This document shows positions 62,387 through 64,000 of a stretch of DNA of 64,000 bases, piece after piece. The stretch comes from Candidatus Lumbricidiphila eiseniae. Lineage in GTDB: Bacteria; Actinomycetota; Actinomycetes; Actinomycetales; Microbacteriaceae. Each line of letters opens with the position of its first letter. The first letter of the stretch is position 1. The position numbers were made by a program, and so were the translations under genes. The DNA lies in the NCBI GenBank assembly GCA_002529645.1, contig NAEP01000050.1, positions 1 to 64,000 of the forward strand, given 5' to 3'. Below the pieces are notes generated by a model. The model was not told where the DNA came from. It saw nothing but the letters and a program-made list of their open reading frames with translations, and searched no databases.

Positions 62387-63436
62387 TCAACCGGTCACCG
62401 GGCTGAGCGGCGACGAGACGTCGTAGACCGATACCGACCCCGGAGGTGCCGCCCGGAGCAACGAGTCGAGCACCTGTGCTTTCAACACCGGCTCCGAGAC
62501 ATCCCCCCACACAATCTTCTCGCCGCTGGCAAGCTGCAGTATCACATTATTAGACGTTGACGCTGACACCCCCGCCAGCATCGACCGTAGCGAAGACGGG
62601 AGACTGCGAATGACCGCAGCGGCGGTTCTGAATCCACTACCGCTCGCCCCGTCGGGGACGGTGATCAGCGGCTGCCCCGCAGGCTGTGCAGCCGGTGTGT
62701 CGATCACAACCCCCGCGGCATCCACCAGTTCAAATCCACCACCGCTGTGCGCAAACACACCAACGGCAGTGCGCTCAACAACGCGAATAACAAGCGTGTG
62801 CGGTGGCAACGCCTCAATCGAGTAGGTTTCAATCGGTTTGAAGTTCGCGAGCACCTTCTGTATCTTCTCGTCTGTCACAAGTGGCAACGGCGTGCCACGC
62901 AGCGGAACAAATGCTGCCTCAACCTGAGCGCTTGGTAGCGTGTGGGTTCCCTCCACTCGAATGGTGCGCAACGCAAACAGCGGCGAATACGCGATCGCCC
63001 ACACCGCGATGACGACAACCGTCACGCTCCCCAGACCGAGCGCCCACATCCGGCGGCGACGGCGTTGAAACGTCGTGAAGCGGCGAATTTCCTGACGCTC
63101 GTACTGGCGTCGCTCTCGCTCCAGGGCGAGCAGAGCGCGGCGCTCGCGACGGTCGTCGGGGGAAGAATCAACAACCTCAGAGTCGCTCTCCGTCTCCCTC
63201 TCCGGTTTCGTGCTCGCCACTGCAAACCGGATGCCACGTGCTGCGCGCCTGCCCTTCCGGCCGGTAAGGAGCGCATCGTCCTGATGCGAGAGCTCAGCCG
63301 TGTCCTGTGGCGGTGGCACCACACTCTTGTGTCCGCCCGGCTTTGCCCGCGGGTTACCCGTCTCCTGTGGCGGTAGCCCGAACCCCTGTGGGCGCTTCAC
63401 AGCACTGCCACCCTCACGGGTGTTGCTCCCGGACAT
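62387..63436 (-). CDS. ftsQ: Cell division protein FtsQ
   Basis: 349 aa from ATG 63436, which overlaps the murC stop by 23 bases. About 130 cytoplasmic, highly charged residues (longer than in most FtsQ), one transmembrane helix ([21 protein letters not shown]), then the POTRA domain ([20 protein letters not shown]) and FtsQ domain ([10 protein letters not shown]). Bitopic divisome protein. Confidence 0.92.
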   Translation of the reverse strand: MSGSNTREGGSAVKRPQGFGLPPQETGNPRAKPGGHKSVVPPPQDTAELSHQDDALLTGRKGRRAARGIRFAVASTKPERETESDSEVVDSSPDDRRERRALLALERERRQYERQEIRRFTTFQRRRRRMWALGLGSVTVVVIAVWAIAYSPLFALRTIRVEGTHTLPSAQVEAAFVPLRGTPLPLVTDEKIQKVLANFKPIETYSIEALPPHTLVIRVVERTAVGVFAHSGGGFELVDAAGVVIDTPAAQPAGQPLITVPDGASGSGFRTAAAVIRSLPSSLRSMLAGVSASTSNNVILQLASGEKIVWGDVSEPVLKAQVLDSLLRAAPPGSVSVYDVSSPLSPVTG

Positions 63437-64000
63437 CACGTGCCGGTGCTCTCTGCCTGAGCGCCGCGACAATCTGCGGGATAAGGCGGTACACATCACC
63501 ACACCCGAGAGTGATAACAAGATCCCCGGGGCGGGATATCTCGGCGATGTAATCGGCGGCATCCTGCCAGTCGGGGCGATAGGCCACGCTAGCCGGGTGA
63601 GCGAAGCCTCGCACGACAAGTTCGCCGGTCACTCCCGGTTCCGGGTCTTCACGGGCACCACAGACATCGAGAACAACGGTGTGATCTGCGTTCTGCTCCA
63701 ACACGTGCGCAAACTCGCCCGCAAACAGGCGGGTGCGGCTGTACAGATGCGGCTGGTGTACCGCAATAACCCGCCCCGGCGCGGCGACAGCCCGGGCCGT
63801 GCGCACAGCAGCAATCACCTCGGTGGGGTGATGGGCATAATCATCGTAGACACTCACTCCACCAACCGTTGCGTGCAGCTCAAATCGTCGGTGCGTTCCG
63901 CCGAACATCTCAATTCCGGCCAGCGCTTCGGCGGGGTCATACCCGAGTCCCACGAGCACGGCAAACGCGCCCGCCGCGTTAATCGCATTGTGGTGCCCCG
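63414..64000 (-). CDS. murC: UDP-N-acetylmuramate-L-alanine ligase, C-terminal part
   Basis: Open at the right window edge; about 195 residues visible. The frame reads [22 protein letters not shown]..., then [30 protein letters not shown] and [21 protein letters not shown], diagnostic of the MurC C-terminal domain (DDYAHHPTE). The N-terminal ATP-grasp-like half lies outside. Confidence 0.94.
   Translation of the reverse strand, partial: GHHNAINAAGAFAVLVGLGYDPAEALAGIEMFGGTHRRFELHATVGGVSVYDDYAHHPTEVIAAVRTARAVAAPGRVIAVHQPHLYSRTRLFAGEFAHVLEQNADHTVVLDVCGAREDPEPGVTGELVVRGFAHPASVAYRPDWQDAADYIAEISRPGDLVITLGCGDVYRLIPQIVAALRQRAPARDVREQHP

Overview
The window looks like a piece of a high-GC Gram-positive (Actinomycetota) chromosome, most probably from a Microbacteriaceae-like organism. 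The evidence is the gene order murC-ftsQ-ftsZ-yggS-sepF-yggT-divIVA(wag31)-lspA-rluD-dnaE-hisD-...-nrdR-pyrD, an actinobacterial cydABDC cluster with a BlaI/M56 pair, frequent GTG/TTG starts, and leuS-comEA-comEC synteny. The family assignment rests on synteny and protein style only; no 16S rRNA gene is present.

Bases 1 to about 16,310 are accessory DNA: the right-hand part of an integrated plasmid-like or conjugative element whose left part lies outside the window. From left to right it carries decayed IS3, IS481 and recombinase-like remnants (1-1.77 kb). Next is a five-gene leftward operon, from a ribbon-helix-helix mobilisation-like protein at its start to a zinc-ribbon protein and an unrecognised 314-aa protein at its end (1.8-4.9 kb). 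A hairpin-rich, oriT-like intergenic region follows, then an exported EndA-type nuclease and a HAD protein, an SSB, several small unknown proteins, a ParM-type actin with a ParR-like partner and a 9-bp tandem repeat that could be their centromere, an XRE regulator with a seven-helix membrane protein, and an ECF sigma factor with a built-in zinc-finger anti-sigma-like tail. The element ends inside comEC: the chromosomal comEC reading frame runs normally to the conserved HLTAVSGA motif and then passes into foreign sequence and stops. The cell therefore probably lacks an intact ComEC channel.

From 16.3 to 23.9 kb: broken comEC, comEA, leuS, a DUF2079 membrane protein and L-lactate dehydrogenase. 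From 24.0 to 30.5 kb: a sugar operon (binding lipoprotein, two permeases, class II aldolase, ADP-dependent-type sugar kinase) transcribed away from a DeoR-type regulator. No isomerase or ATPase subunit is encoded here, so the ABC transporter must borrow an MsiK-like ATPase.

From 30.7 to 44 kb: pabB, cydC, cydD, cydB, cydA (leftward) divergent from blaI-M56 peptidase-dedA (rightward) across a BlaI-like operator, then an ABC-ATPase remnant, an aquaporin, a TetR regulator and an App1-like phosphatase. From 44.1 to 45.7 kb: pyrD and nrdR. From 45.7 to 51.6 kb: a second sugar/nucleoside-type ABC operon with an ADP-ribosylglycohydrolase-fold enzyme and a LacI regulator, sitting between nrdR and hisD and flanked by an IS481 remnant. 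From 51.8 kb to the end: hisD, dnaE, rluD, lspA, divIVA, yggT, sepF, yggS, ftsZ, ftsQ and partial murC, the cell-division/cell-wall cluster.

A recurring oddity is in-frame tandem repeat expansion (units of 9-48 bp) inside non-conserved linkers of otherwise ordinary proteins (PabB, CydD, YggS, the DUF2079 protein, an element protein), plus several short tandem or paired repeats between genes.
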